A stretch of 64,000 nt of DNA from Mortierella sp. BCC40632 (lineage: Eukaryota; Mortierellomycota; Mortierellomycetes; Mortierellales; Mortierellaceae): contig WAEK01000006.1 of assembly GCA_011634665.1 (NCBI GenBank), positions 2,300,001 to 2,364,000 of the forward strand, given 5' to 3'. The notes beneath the pieces were generated by a model that saw only the letters and a program-made list of their open reading frames with translations, made no database searches and was not told the DNA's origin. Of this stretch, positions 47,658 through 60,373 are shown in pieces. The position numbers and the translations under genes are program-made. The first letter of the stretch is position 1. Each line of letters starts with the position of its first letter.

Positions 47658-48514
47658 TTGTCTTTTTTATTTTTATATATTCCTTTTAAGCACCTTGGCA
47701 CCCATACTGATACAGAAAAAAAAAAGAGATCAATTGACTTTTCCTCTCTTCCCTCCTCCACTCACAACACATACCACATACCAGCACACAGACAAAAAGG
47801 CATTGTATAAAGGTTTTCATCGTCAGACCAGACTGACCCCTCTCATTGATAAATAGCACTCTGATCCCTCCTCACTCCGAAAAAGGTGACTTCTCATACT
47901 ACTCTAAAAGAATAAAGCGCGTTTTTTTTTTCTTTGACATTGATGAACAAAGAGTGGCTTACGAGCAGGAAAAGGATATAAACAGAGCCGTTCTCTTCTC
48001 TCTCTCTTTTTTTTTTTTTTCTTTCTCTCTCTCTCACTCTCTCCTTCCTCCACTCCCTTCTCTCCCTTTCCACTCCACTCTCCTCTTTCCTTCCTCCATC
48101 CCTCTCCATCCCTCATCTGATTGATGATCAGTTCACAAGGTATGAATTCTCTCTTTTCCCGATTCTCTTTTCTCCTCCCCCCCAAATGTTGTGCCCTTCC
48201 ATCTCTATTTTCAATGATGATTCCAAAGACATTTGCACGTCAGTCATACTGCCACACGGCAATGATGAGCAAAATCATCTATACCCAAATTTCTGACATT
48301 TAGAAGTTTTGGAAGGGCTTTCTTTGATCGCGCATTCCCTCTCTAAAGATAAAGAAAAAGAAGAAAAAGAGTGCCAAGCTAACTTTTTTTTCTTTCTTTT
48401 TTGGTGTCCTTTTTGACCGTTTAGGTAAACAAGTATCTAGTCTTCGCAATTAAAAAAAAAAAAAAAAAAAAAAACATACTATCACCGTGTTTGGCCATGT
48501 CTTTGTTCTGGCGC

Positions 48515-48548
<34 letters not shown>

Positions 48549-48661
48549 TGAAGGGACAGAAGAGGCGTGACAGAGGAGGGGGAGAATGAAAACATTTTTT
48601 TTTTTTTTTTTTTTATTTTTTTTTTTTTTAGTCTTGCATGTGTGTGGGGTTGACCCATGAT
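47658..48661. other. Convergent 3' spacer
   Basis: This lies between the stops of the TEA gene and VPS16. Poly-T/A runs occur at about 48451-48473, 48519-48547 and 48595-48630. No gene was recognised. Confidence 0.5.
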
Positions 48662-49733
48662 CTACGAGGACAACTGGGTGATGTAGTTATCGATCTGGCC
48701 TTGTATAACCGCATTTCGGCACTTGTCCCTAATCTCACTGAGAACAAGGATAGTTAGACAGAAAAAAAAAAATAAAAAGAAAAGAGCGAGTGATCAAAGA
48801 TAGGAAGGTGAGAGAACAGTCGAGCTAACAACAACAACAACAACAACAACAAACAACACAAAACAAAACTTACCGTAGCGTCTCTAGATCCTTTTGAAGG
48901 AAGGCTTGTTCACCCGCCTCTTGGAAGGCCTCAATCTTCAAAAAGAGACCCGCTCGGACTTGTGCATCACATTTCAGAATATACTTGGCCGCTTCCCGAT
49001 ATTGCATCGCCTTGACACATTCCTCTACAAAAGGTTCATATCCAATCGGTGATTTCTTGGACTTGGCCAACACGGCCACTCCATCCCAGTCTCGAATTTC
49101 AACCAAAGCCCGAAGTTTGATCCACCAAAATCGTTTGTCCGGCATCTTGAATTCACTTCGGATCTTGCCTGCACGATCACCTCGGTTGATCGTAATCAAC
49201 TTGTAGACTGTACTACTGACCGACAATCCTGTGAAGGGTTGTCCATATTCCTTTTCCAATTGGACTTGAGCTTGAAGAAGTCGAATACCTTCCTCCACCG
49301 CCTAAACGTAGAAAGATGTTTCGAGAAAATATCATGCTTTCGATTTAGTGATCACCATTTTTTTTTTTTTTTTTTTTTTTTTGCATTGGAGGTGGTGCAC
49401 TATTGTTTATTTCTTTTTCTTTTTTTCTTTTTCTTACCTTTGCCTCGAACGCATGTTCCTTGTCATCCTGGTAGAGACGGAGAGCTGCCTTCATCTTATT
49501 GATCCGCTCAGCCATATCCTTTTGCTGGAAACTCTCGATCAAGCTCAGGTTGGCACTATCCACCCTTCGATCATCCTGATAGTAAAAATCTTTCAATAAC
49601 TCGGGATCCTCCTGTTTACAATACGACTCGAGCAAATTGCAGGCCTGTGGTTTGTTGTTGACAATCTTGAAAAACTCGCCCAACGGGAGTTTGCGCTTCA
49701 AATGAAGGAGAACATGGTATACTAGATAAATTT

Positions 49734-49780
<47 letters not shown>

Positions 49781-52700
49781 GATGAGATAAACCAAGATCA
49801 TCTTCCCTTCAAAAATTTCATATTGATCACAGTTGCTCACCAAGATCAGTGTCGCCACTTTCAATGGCTTTGGTCAAGGCCAGCTCATCAGCTTGCATGC
49901 TCATGAGCAGTGGAACTTGGTCGCCAGCTCTAGGCTCGTAATCCAAAAGCTAGTGTATCGCCATGGCAAACAAAGCAAAAAAAGCAAACAAAAATTGCAA
50001 AGGAATCTTGGTGAGCGACACATTTGAGAGGTCAAAGAAAGACATAGAACCAAAGTCAAGATTTGTTGGTGTCCACCCTACCATGGTCGCAAGCTTGGAT
50101 TGGCCAGCCTTATGGGCAGTCATAGCAATCTCTGAATAAGACAATCCGGGTCTGTTGGCAAGCTTCTCGACAACCATGCGGCAGATTGTATCTTCATCAT
50201 CGCTAGACATCTTGATCTTTGAGCATGCCCAATGAATCAAAATCCGATCCGTCCTCATCTTGAGATATTCACAAATACGGATTGCCACTAGGTACAGATG
50301 ACGACTAACAAGTCGGTCGATCAGAGCTTCAGGCGTAAGTCGCTGATACCTAAAATGAATTCGAAAGAAATCTGTTAGCGACAAGAAGACATGCCTTTCA
50401 ATCATCATGTTGATCGATTTTTTTTTTCAAGGATAAAGACACACAATAAAACCTACTGAGCATAAGTAAGAGGGATTCCAATCTCGTAGTAACGGACAGC
50501 ATTGAGGACACGGAGAACCTTGCACATCTCGACAAAAGAATCCGCATTGTGAATCTCCAGAAAGCATTTCCCGAATGAAGCAGCCTACAAAGTCCATGAC
50601 ATACAAAAAGAATGTTAGTAAACTTTTTGATTCTCTCCCCCCTTTTACTTCTCTTTTAAAATCAAGAATCCAGTTTATCGCTTCTGATCTGTTGACCATT
50701 GTACCTTGAGAAGAGAGCGCTGAAAGTGATGTGAAAACTCATGTCCTGCAGCCTCAATACAGGCTTCCACAGCATCAGCAAGCTCTAGTCGAATGCTTCG
50801 AATATTTTCGTCTGCCTTTGGACTCTTTTTCTAAAAGTGGTGAGGATGGATCCATGAAATCGTGTCAGTGATACCATTGACTCAGGAGGTAAATGTGTAC
50901 GCTATTGGATAAGAAAGAAGGCAAGGATCAAATTCCACCGCAGTCAAAAAAAGAATACCTCAAAATGATCCAGAGCGTCATACAACATGGCTGCAGGTGC
51001 TGTCGATCCAATGTTAAAGATATCCTCTGTCACAGCTATTTAGAAATAAAGATTGACCGTTGAGAGTGTCAGCATGCAGAGATCAAACAGCTGGCTTGAC
51101 AAAAAAAAAAAAAAAAAAAAAAACTCCTTTTCTCTCTTTGACTATTTTCCCATTGTAAAAATAAAAGTGGACTTGCCTGGAACCTTTTGTAAGAATTCAC
51201 ATTTTTCACTGCTAATGATTCGAATGCCATCAATTTCTGGAATCAAAAAAATGGGATCGTCATATGTGTATCTATAGATCGATATCAAAAAAAAACAACA
51301 ACTCTAGGTTAGTAAACCATCAATACACAAAGGCCTTTTGAGATCTCGAGCTCATAGAAAGGAAAGCGTCATTACTTGATCCAGTCTCCAAAAGGTCCAA
51401 CCATGAGAACAATCTTGTCCCAGTAGAGCACAACAGAGTCTGTCCCGCACCTGTTTTTTTTTAAAAAAAAAAATAAATATAAGGGAAAAAAAAAACGATC
51501 AGGAACTGGCACGTGTTATAAAAAGAAAAGAATAAGAACTTTGACGCTCTGGAATGCGAAAAAGAGACCACGAGAAGCAATCAAAAAAAAAAAAAAAACC
51601 ACTTACCAGATCAACTGCTGAGGTGGCACAAGAGAACCTGTCGCAAACTCGGACAGATTTTTTTGAAAGTCGGTCGAAACTACCCAGAGCTTGCCTGCCG
51701 AAGTAAAGAGCGCCAGGTACTTTCCGTCTGACGAAACAGACATTTTGGTGAACGGTCCTTGTTGCAAGAGCTAGTACAAACAAGTTGATAATTTCCATGT
51801 TAAAAAAAAAAAAAAAAAGTAATAATAAAAACTACACGCCCGCGATGATCTGAATTCAGTATTGAAAGGATTCCCATCCATGGCTGGTCATTAGCTGTAC
51901 CTCGTCTCTGGATTCTGTGGCATCCACGACAAGAATCGTTGAATTAACGGCCAAAAGGACTTCGACATGTCGACTGAGGGTGAACTTTGGTGGGATGACA
52001 GTCCAGCTATGAGGTGGTTCATTGATCCCTGGGTTCGCTAACATCAAAGGTCGAGGTTCTTCAAAGTTGGAAATGGCGATCAATTCAAAACTTCCTGTGA
52101 GAGCCACTAGTCCTGTGCCCCAGATCTGAACGTCTATAATCTTGTTGTCTTTTGCTTCCTAGAAAAAGATGAAAAAAAAAAAAGAAGAAAAGTTGATCTG
52201 TTAGTATCGTTGCTTCGTGGTATTGGGTTTCCTACAGGTCCGTGTTTAGGGAGGGAAAAGAGCCGCTTTGTTTACCTTTCCGAGAGAAAACTGGGTATAT
52301 TCTCCAAGGATGTTGTACATGCGAACATGGCCATCTTCCAGAACACAAAGCAACTGCTCATTGTCTGTCCAACCCATGCCGACAATACGACCCTTGTCCC
52401 ACTATAGAGATACCACGAGAGCACTAGAGATTAATACAGGTCACTCTTATTGAAACCATTTGGAGGAGCAAGTTTATAGACCTTTCTTTCTTTCTTTTCT
52501 TTCTTTCTTTTCTTTCTTTTTTTCTTACCAAGATCGGCTCCATCAGCTCTCCAGAGGATGTGTAGAGACAGATACTAGGTTTGGCAGGCTGCAGGTTCTG
52601 TAGGCGCAGGACCTTGCGGTCATCGCGAACCAGAGCTAAGCAAGGCAGTAGGGCTTTAGTACCATCTCTTTTTATTTTTCTTGAGCACCGTTGAAATTGC

Positions 52701-53036
52701 TCTTGTCAAACTGCAACACAGAATACCAGGAACGCGAGACTTACCCAGGGGACCTCCAAAAGGCGCGGCAGCAATCATATACTTGGACAGGTCCATCTGT
52801 TTCCAGAGCATTGAGTAGATTTCCTGTTTCCTATAGAGAGTTAAAAAAGAGAAAAAAGTCAGTTGTCCATGTTCCTGACCATGGTTTCTGAGACAGAGTC
52901 TGTCATGGTTCATCCAGTGCTGTTTGGGAAAGCCTTTCCATGGACCCTCCAAGGGGGGTAGACCATGGCAAGGGACTGGCTGATACCTGTAGTATCGGTC
53001 CTGGAGCTGGTGCCAGTCCGCCGTTGGGGGCGACAT
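48662..53036 (-). CDS. VPS16: Vacuolar protein sorting-associated protein 16 (HOPS/CORVET subunit)
   Basis: Vps16 is a core subunit of the CORVET and HOPS tethering complexes and binds Vps33, acting in fusion of endosomes with the vacuole. Sixteen exons join in frame: 53036-52987, 52830-52745, 52635-52529, 52401-52276, 52158-51901, 51770-51607, 51450-51376, 51271-51177, 51035-50959, 50830-50705, 50584-50457, 50349-50082, 49949-49841, 49721-49438, 49301-48874 and 48737-48662. The product is 818 aa, matching the family. The N-terminal beta-propeller opens [12 protein letters not shown] and has [13 protein letters not shown]. The C-terminal alpha-solenoid shows [39 protein letters not shown] and [11 protein letters not shown]. 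Intron 8 uses a GC donor (CCAG|GCAAGT). It shares a short upstream spacer with NUP170. Confidence 0.96.
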
Positions 53037-53454
53037 GTTGGCGATGTTGTTGAGGGTGGAAAAAAAAAAGGTAGTAAAAAGTTTGAGAGGATGGGAGTGC
53101 AGAAGGGGAGGAGGAGAGTCTCTTCCATGCAACGGGTGACCAACCTCGCGCCTCGAGGTCGCGAGAGGAATAGAATCGTTGAAAAAGAATACGGTGACGT
53201 GTTTTAGTCGCCCAAAGAGCGGGTTTCGATAGATCAGATGATTTCTTTCTGTGCGAGTCTGATTCAGCATTGAACGAGGGATCTCTGCTTTTTGTTTACA
53301 CTCCATCGCGTCTTCGACAGAACTCGCGCTCTTCCACCTCTTTCCCTCTCTTCCTTTCCATCAAATCGCCTCCCCCCTCGGGAACAGGAGTAGCAGGAGG
53401 ACAGCACGCGTCTGGTCAATCTCTCCCGCACATTTAGACTGGTCGATAGCTCGA

Positions 53455-53489
<35 letters not shown>

Positions 53490-53592
53490 CTATTTCTTCT
53501 CCTTCAGGACCTTCAGTGACTCGTTTGCCTTTTCACCTCCCCCCTTTCACCTCCTCCTCTTCTTCTTCTTCCTCTTCTTCACACCTGCAATC
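53037..53592. promoter_or_regulatory. Bidirectional promoter region of VPS16 and NUP170
   Basis: 556 bases separate the two divergent ATGs. The stretch includes a 30-base T run (about 53459-53488) and CT-rich sequence just before the NUP170 start. No TATA box is evident. That both promoters lie here is inferred from the layout. Confidence 0.6.
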
Positions 53593-54882
53593 ATGGCACA
53601 ATGGCCCATCGACGCCGATGCCACGGACATGCTTCTTAAGCTTGCTGCAAAGACTGTCGATGACCAGCTTAGCAGGGAACAGAAATATCCAGAGCTTGGT
53701 GATTTTCTGAACACGGACTTTTCTTCAGCCTATGTGCCTATTGATCCCCGCCATCAGATCCTTCGACGCAAACGAGCAATCAGTCTACCGGATAGTCTCT
53801 TTGAGCAGTACAACTGTAAGTCGACAATGCTCGAGACTCGACTGTTTTTTTTTTTTTTTTTGTATAGTGGAAAAGGGTTCTTTTTTTTATTTATATATTT
53901 ATTGACTGACCGTTGTGGTTTAATTTTTTTTTTTTTTCTGAAATGGAAAAAAAAAAAAAAAAAAAAAATAGTGCTTCAATGCAGATGCTTCATGGGCTTG
54001 TTCCCAGAGATCAATCGCGTCTGGATTACTATCGACCATCGACTCTTCCTTTGGAACTACGCTGACGGGTAACGAACGAACGCTGATTGATAATTCTCGG
54101 TTCAAACAAAAAAAAACAAAAAAAAAAAAAAGGCTCTTCGTCACAACGTCTATTGAGGAGCCTGTTACTGATCCAATGCTTTCCACGCTCAATATATTTT
54201 TTTCTTTAAAAAAAAAAAAATCAAACAGAAACAACTACGAGTCCTATGAGGAATTGGACCAAGTGATTGTGAATGTGGCCCTCGTTCGCCCCAAGCGTGG
54301 TACGTGTGCTTCTCTCTCTCTTTCTCTCCCTCTTTTTTGTAGATCGGCCCAGATTTTGGTGCCAATTGCTCAATTTCGAAACTCGTCCTAACACTCAGCA
54401 CCACGCACGGACCTCGATTAGATACCTTTGATGAAAAAGTCAAGTATCTGCTCGTCATTGCCACCCCGATCGACGTTCATCTCCTCGGTGTTTCTACAGG
54501 ATCCGATTCTCATACCCTCTACATCACCAACATGAGTGTTCCAACGGACAATGTGGCCATGAGGAGTATCGTCGGCACTGCAGACGGCAGGATTTTCATG
54601 AACGGAAACGATGGTCGCCTATGGGAGATTGATTATCAGGCAGAAGAAGGCTGGTTCAGTAAGAAATGTTCCAAGAAGGAGGTCATTGGCAATTCATTGT
54701 CGTACTTTATCCCTTCTTTCTTGACCCAAGCAAGAGTCGACCCTATTGTGAACATTGTCTTTGATGAGTCGCGTCGTACGATCTATGGACTTACGGAAGG
54801 ATCGAGTATTGAGGTAAGGGCCCAAGTCTTGGAATGCAATTGATAATTGGCACCTTGAAGAAAAACGCATTTATTTTGAATC

Positions 54883-54917
<35 letters not shown>

Positions 54918-55912
54918 CTCTCTAGTTGGTATCCCTCTCTGGCACTAACCACGCACGCGGCACAGTAAAGGCTTCGTACATTCTTCAGGAGGCAAGACGG
55001 AAGAGCAACCACAACAGAGCAATGGACGAGTCGTTTTTCAAAATTGTGGACATCCATGTCGTGCCTGCATCGGAATCTAGAGATGTCAGCCTCGTTGCAG
55101 TGACCTCCACAGGATGCCGCCTTTACTTTGGTCACAGGAGTGCACTTGACTATGCACATAGACAGGCAGATCAGACACAGCAAGGACCTTTCTTATTACA
55201 TGTGCGCATCCCTCCCACCTTTGAGAATGTGCCCGAAGGCGTGCTTGGAGTCCATGGTCAATACCGCGTTCACCAGTCTATTTACAAGAATGGCGTATTC
55301 TTGGCTGCCCACTCGCTGAACGACTCTGTGGATACGTTGGTCGCCTCAGCACCTGATTCAGGCCCTATCAACAAAGCAGCAGCAGCTACTAGGGTATGTT
55401 GAGTGGCGATCTTTTTTTTCTCTTCTTTCTTTCTTTCCTGATCCGATCAAGGAGCATCGGTGTCTGATATTCAACCATTTCAAACTAACGTTTGATGAAA
55501 TTCAACTCACTTTCTCTTCTACAGGCTCCAGGAAATCCCTTTATTCCAAAGTTGATCGAAGGAGCAATGATCACAGCAATGGAGGGAAAAATCTGGGCCA
55601 TGTCTGAGCTTCCAGGTGTGGATTATGCTGGCCCAATTGATCCTTCGCTCAGCAGGAACGAACTTGCTGTTCAGTTGTCGCGCTCACCACGTGAATACCT
55701 TGTGTTGACCAACTCTGGTGTCGACGTATTTATGAAGCGCAGACCCATTGATGTTTTGCAGCAATTGTTGTTGGAGGGCCGAGGCATTGACAATGGCCTT
55801 GCTGTGTTCTTCACAAAGTGAGTTTTTTTTTTCTCTCTCTCTCTCTCTCTCTAGATAATGATGGATGGGAAACCCCGAATGACTTTTGTGCATTGGTAAC
55901 TAATACGTTCTG

Positions 55913-55958
<46 letters not shown>

Positions 55959-58900
55959 CCCATAGCTACGGAAGAGTCGAATCCTGCGCCATGTGTATTG
56001 CTCTCCTCTGCTCTCACCCAAGCATCCTTTCAGCCACTGGTTCTCAGCGTATGTTGCCTTTATCCTGATGATATTCCCTCCCAAGCCTTGGTCACAGTAT
56101 TGAGGATTGCCCGACATTAGAGTTGCTAACACGATCTATTCCTTCCCTTCGTTTGTTATTAGAGATGGCGCGTGCACAGTCCGTGTCGGATCAGGTTGCA
56201 ACTACAGCTGAACGGTTGCTTCTCGAGTGGGGTGGCAAGAGAACTGTGAAGGAGACTCAAATGAACGATCGTTTTGCTGCAGCCAACAGAATGGGTTCTG
56301 AACTTGGTCGACCTGTCTCCCAAACGAGTGCAGGACAGTATACTTATCGCCATTCGGGATTGTCTCTCTATTTTGCACGACTCCTTCGTCCGATCTGGAA
56401 GCGTAAAGTGATCAAAGTGGTGAATGCTGCACGAGGATTGGTCGACTCGGAGATCTCAGACCCTGTGCTCACCTCAGTCCAGAAAGATCTTTTTGCACTT
56501 CGAGCCTACTTGTTGGCCAACACTGAGCTCTTTACACCCCGTATCATGGTCCCCTCCAACCCTCCGGGTGAGAATGAGCAGATTGAGATTGAGAATGCTA
56601 ATGTGGAGAGCAAGTCGTTGAAGGCCTTGCTCCTGCTCTTGACCCAGTGCATTGAAGGCATTGCATTTGTTCTGTTCCTGGTGGACTCGAAGATGTCGGA
56701 GACTGTTTCCAAGTAAGTATCCTTTATTTGTACTGCAGCCCTCATTTCCACAACTTTAGGAATGGTCTCTGATACTATTCTTTTTCTTTGGTGACTGTAG
56801 TATTTCCGCCGAGTCACAGCAAGCCTTTATGGGAATTACTTATGAGACTCTTTTGACGACATCCAAGGGTCATGACTTGTGCAGGGAACTTGTCACAGCC
56901 GTGATTAACAAGCAGATGGGCCATCATATGACCGTAAGCGGATTTTCTCAATATCAACCAGCGACTGCCTCGAAAAAATATCGAAATTTTCAAGTCAAGG
57001 GATTTTGTCTAATCTAATCAAACCCTTCTCATTATTATTAATATTTTAGGTGGATGCTGTAAGTGACACCCTCCAGCGTATCTGCGGTTCCTTCTGCAGC
57101 CCAGGAGATGTAGTCTTTTACAAGGCGACGGAGCACCTGCGATTGGCACAGTCGTTGCAGGACACGGCTGATATTGAAGATCATGCAAGAGAGTCACTCC
57201 GTCTTTTCAAGAAGGTTCCTTTCCTCCTGGTCGATGACACTAATGGAGCAAGCAAGTTGCGAGGCATCTGCCAAGAGTACATGGCCATCAAATTCTATCC
57301 TGGTAAGTCGACAATTGTTCAAGAAGCATGACGATATTCAATCGATTGTGTTTTTTTTTTCTGGAGGGGTCATGGTGATGCTGATAAAGTTACTGCTCCT
57401 TATCTATATCCATGTTCATAATAGGTGCTGCTGAGCTTGCATTGTCATGCGCACAGGATGTAGACCCAAGCAACAAGGCGACAGGATATGTGAAAGATGG
57501 CAAGAATCCCAAGGTATATACCGTGCCACCCCATCCCCCTTGCTACCACCTCTTGATCATAACGAATTGAAAATCTCATTCTCCTTATCTATTTCGTTTC
57601 TTTTTTTTTATATGTACAGGACCCTAGGGCGGAACAATTTACAAAGAGATTTATTTGCTACGACAATGTCGTCATGGTGCTGAAAGAACTGGGCATTGCT
57701 TCCTCTCAGGGTCAGCCCTCTAACTTTGCGCTTCAAACACTGGGACTTGCTCTTGAGTTTGACGATGCCCTTTTCCACACATTCTTGTACGACTGGTTGC
57801 TCTCTCATGGACGAACCGACTATTTGCTTGAGATCAACACACCCTATATTATCGAGTACCTGAAGCAGTGCACATTGTTGGATGCCACCAAAGATCTTTT
57901 GTGGAGGTATTACATCAAGGTGGACGATTTTGGTCATGCTGCTCAGGAACTTGGTCGGATCGCGGAATCGTCGCGGTACAACCTCGAGTTTGTGTCCCGC
58001 CTGGAGTACCTTTCATTGGCGGTCAGTAATGCCAAGAGCTGTCCTGCTGGATCAGACCCCAAGTCGGATAGTGGTCGTCTACTGACGGATCTTGAGGAGA
58101 AATTGGAAGTAGGCAATATTCAGCTTGATATTATCCAGACCTTGCAATCCATTCTGGATGAGAACAAGCGCCTTGCAGGAAATATCGCTTTGGATGAGAG
58201 ATCGAGACAGGATGCTCGTCAAAAGGCTCACGAACTCGAGAACATGCTAAAGAGCTGCAAGTCCCAACTCTTGGATATCAACAGCGTAAGTCTTGTCCGG
58301 CCTGCATGAGGACTTTGGAGACGATTTAGACAAGAGACTGACTCTCGATTTTTTTTTTCCCCTATGATCTCTAATGTAGCTCTATCACACCTTTGTGGAG
58401 CCTCTTCAGCTGTTCGAATCAATGTTGGCCATCTATCATGCTTCGGATGTGGATGACGAATACCACGTCCGTTCAGCTTGGGAAGGATTTATTGCCCGAG
58501 GTAAGCGTCTTTGGTTGGGTCCATCCATCAGGCATGGTGCTCTCATTCTCCTTGCATTGCTTTAACAAGTCATCTTAACACATGTCCTTTGCCATTGTCC
58601 AGTGTTTGTAAAGGCAATAGATGCCGGTCGGCCGCCATTGACAGATGTGGAAGTGAGGGTGAAGGATCTAGGAAGGAGGTTCTATCCTTCAGCCAAGGTC
58701 GTCCCTATCTCGGTTATGGTCCAGATTTTAGAGCGTTACCCCTATCTGAAGCAGACTGCAGGGTACTCTGTTTCCCCGGGCTGGGCGGTTCGCATTCTAC
58801 GAGATATTGGATTTCCCTATGATGCCCTCTTTGACAGTTTCCATGCACTGGTCGAGACCAAAAAGAACGAGTGGATTGGGCCTCGAGCGACGCTTGTTCT

Positions 58901-59294
58901 GATCCAGGACATTGAGTTTTTGCTCCGAGTATGGCTTGTCGAGAGCCTTGGAGCAAGTATCATTACGGAATTGAATGAGGAGTTGTGCATTACAGAGGAT
59001 GAATGGGTGACCTATGGAGGATCATGGATTGGATTAGGGGGTCCATCCGGGTTTGGAGCCTCGACCTTGGGTTTGAACGGCACGGGATCCTTGGATCGGT
59101 TCCGGACAAGAAAGATTGAGGATGCGATCCAGATGTATATCCGCCTACTTGAATCGGCCTCCTGGACACCGGCACCGATCTCGTCGGCCTTTGATGAGAA
59201 TATGGGGGGTAGTGAGCAGGAACTTCGAGCCAAGTCGATCATGCTTGTTCAACGACTCAAAGCGATTCAGAGCCGGATCCAACACCTTCATTAG
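53593..59294 (+). CDS. NUP170: Nucleoporin NUP155/NUP170 family
   Basis: This is an inner-ring scaffold protein of the nuclear pore. Fourteen exons join in frame: 53593-53815, 53972-54068, 54229-54299, 54422-54813, 54926-55393, 55525-55817, 55966-56048, 56163-56712, 56801-56933, 57050-57302, 57425-57513, 57620-58285, 58380-58500 and 58603-59294. The product is 1376 aa, close to human NUP155 (1391). The N-terminal beta-propeller shows CFMGLFPEINRVWITIDHRL, FLWNYADG and KYLLVIATPIDVHLLGV, then RIFMNGNDGRLWEIDYQ. The alpha-solenoid shows REYLVLTNSGVDVF, GLAVFFTKNYGRVE, LFDSFHALVETKKNEWIG and TPAPISSAFDENMGG. At exon 4 two other acceptors upstream (54345 and 54354) exist; the one at 54421 was chosen because it removes an insert and leaves RPKR next to DTFDEKVKYLL, as the family expects. 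Transcription diverges from VPS16. Confidence 0.95.
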
Positions 59295-59349
59295 CATAGA
59301 GACCAAGAAAGTGTGTGAGAGAGAGAAAGAAAGAAAGAAAGAAAGAAAG

Positions 59350-59390
<41 letters not shown>

Positions 59391-59883
59391 ATTAAATGTA
59401 TTAAATGATCCTGCCCATGAAGGCCCAGATCTTCTGGATAAATAGGAAAAAAAAAAAAAAAAAAACACATGCGAATGTGCTGGTGACCATGGAAGAGATC
59501 AGGTCGCGCTACTACTGACAGGGTTATAAAAGTGGAGTAGGAAGCGCGGACGAATCCTTGGGGTCGAGTGAGAACAAGGTTGAGGGGGAAGAAGTCCGTG
59601 TTGCTAAACTCTGTTTAACCAAACGAACTAAAGCCCTGGGAGACTTGAGCAGACCCTGAACGGGGGGACTCGTCTTATAGAATCTAGTTGGGGGGGGGGT
59701 AGAGTGAGGGTGGGTGGAGAGTAGGAGGCGGAGAGAGAGAGTGGAAGAGAGACGGAGTGTGAGTGGTCGCAGAGTCGCACAGCGAGGCACATGTGCCAAG
59801 CAGTCCCCACTCTTTCTCACTTTCACTTTTACTCTCGGACATGAGAGCTCCGAAGAAGAAGAGGAGGAGGAAGGGGGGCGCAG

Positions 59884-59942
<59 letters not shown>

Positions 59943-60166
59943 TGAGAGAGAGGATGCGGGGAGAAGAAGACTGACTGGTTGGGCTGGGCTGGGCTGGGCT
60001 GGGCTGGTTGGCTGGCTTTGGCTATTTCCAATAACTTTGACCTCTTTTTCTTTCTTTCTCTCTTTCTCTCTCTCTCTTTCTCTCTCATTCTCTCGCTCAA
60101 CTCGCTTGTCGGTGCTCTCCATTGCTACTCCCCACTCTACCTTCTTTTCATCTTTACACACACACA

Positions 60167-60197
<31 letters not shown>

Positions 60198-60373
60198 CTT
60201 GTCTCCCCCCATCACCCTGCATCTCAATCCCATTCCATCCACAAGAAGAGAGCCTGTCTCATTTTATTCATCGCCCGCATTTCCTAGCGTTCGCATTCCT
60301 TAGAGAGTGCATCGCATTGCCGAGCAAATCTTTTTATTTTTTTTTTTGCTCCTGACGACTGTTGTTGCACAGA
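59295..60373. other. Intergenic spacer with GA, poly-A and GGGCT repeats
   Basis: Contents: a GAAA tract running into about 40 A (59328-59388), a 52-base GA tract (about 59886-59937), five GGGCT units (59981-60005) and CT-rich runs (about 60053-60090, 60170-60195). The promoter of the MFS gene is expected near the end. No gene was recognised. Confidence 0.55.
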
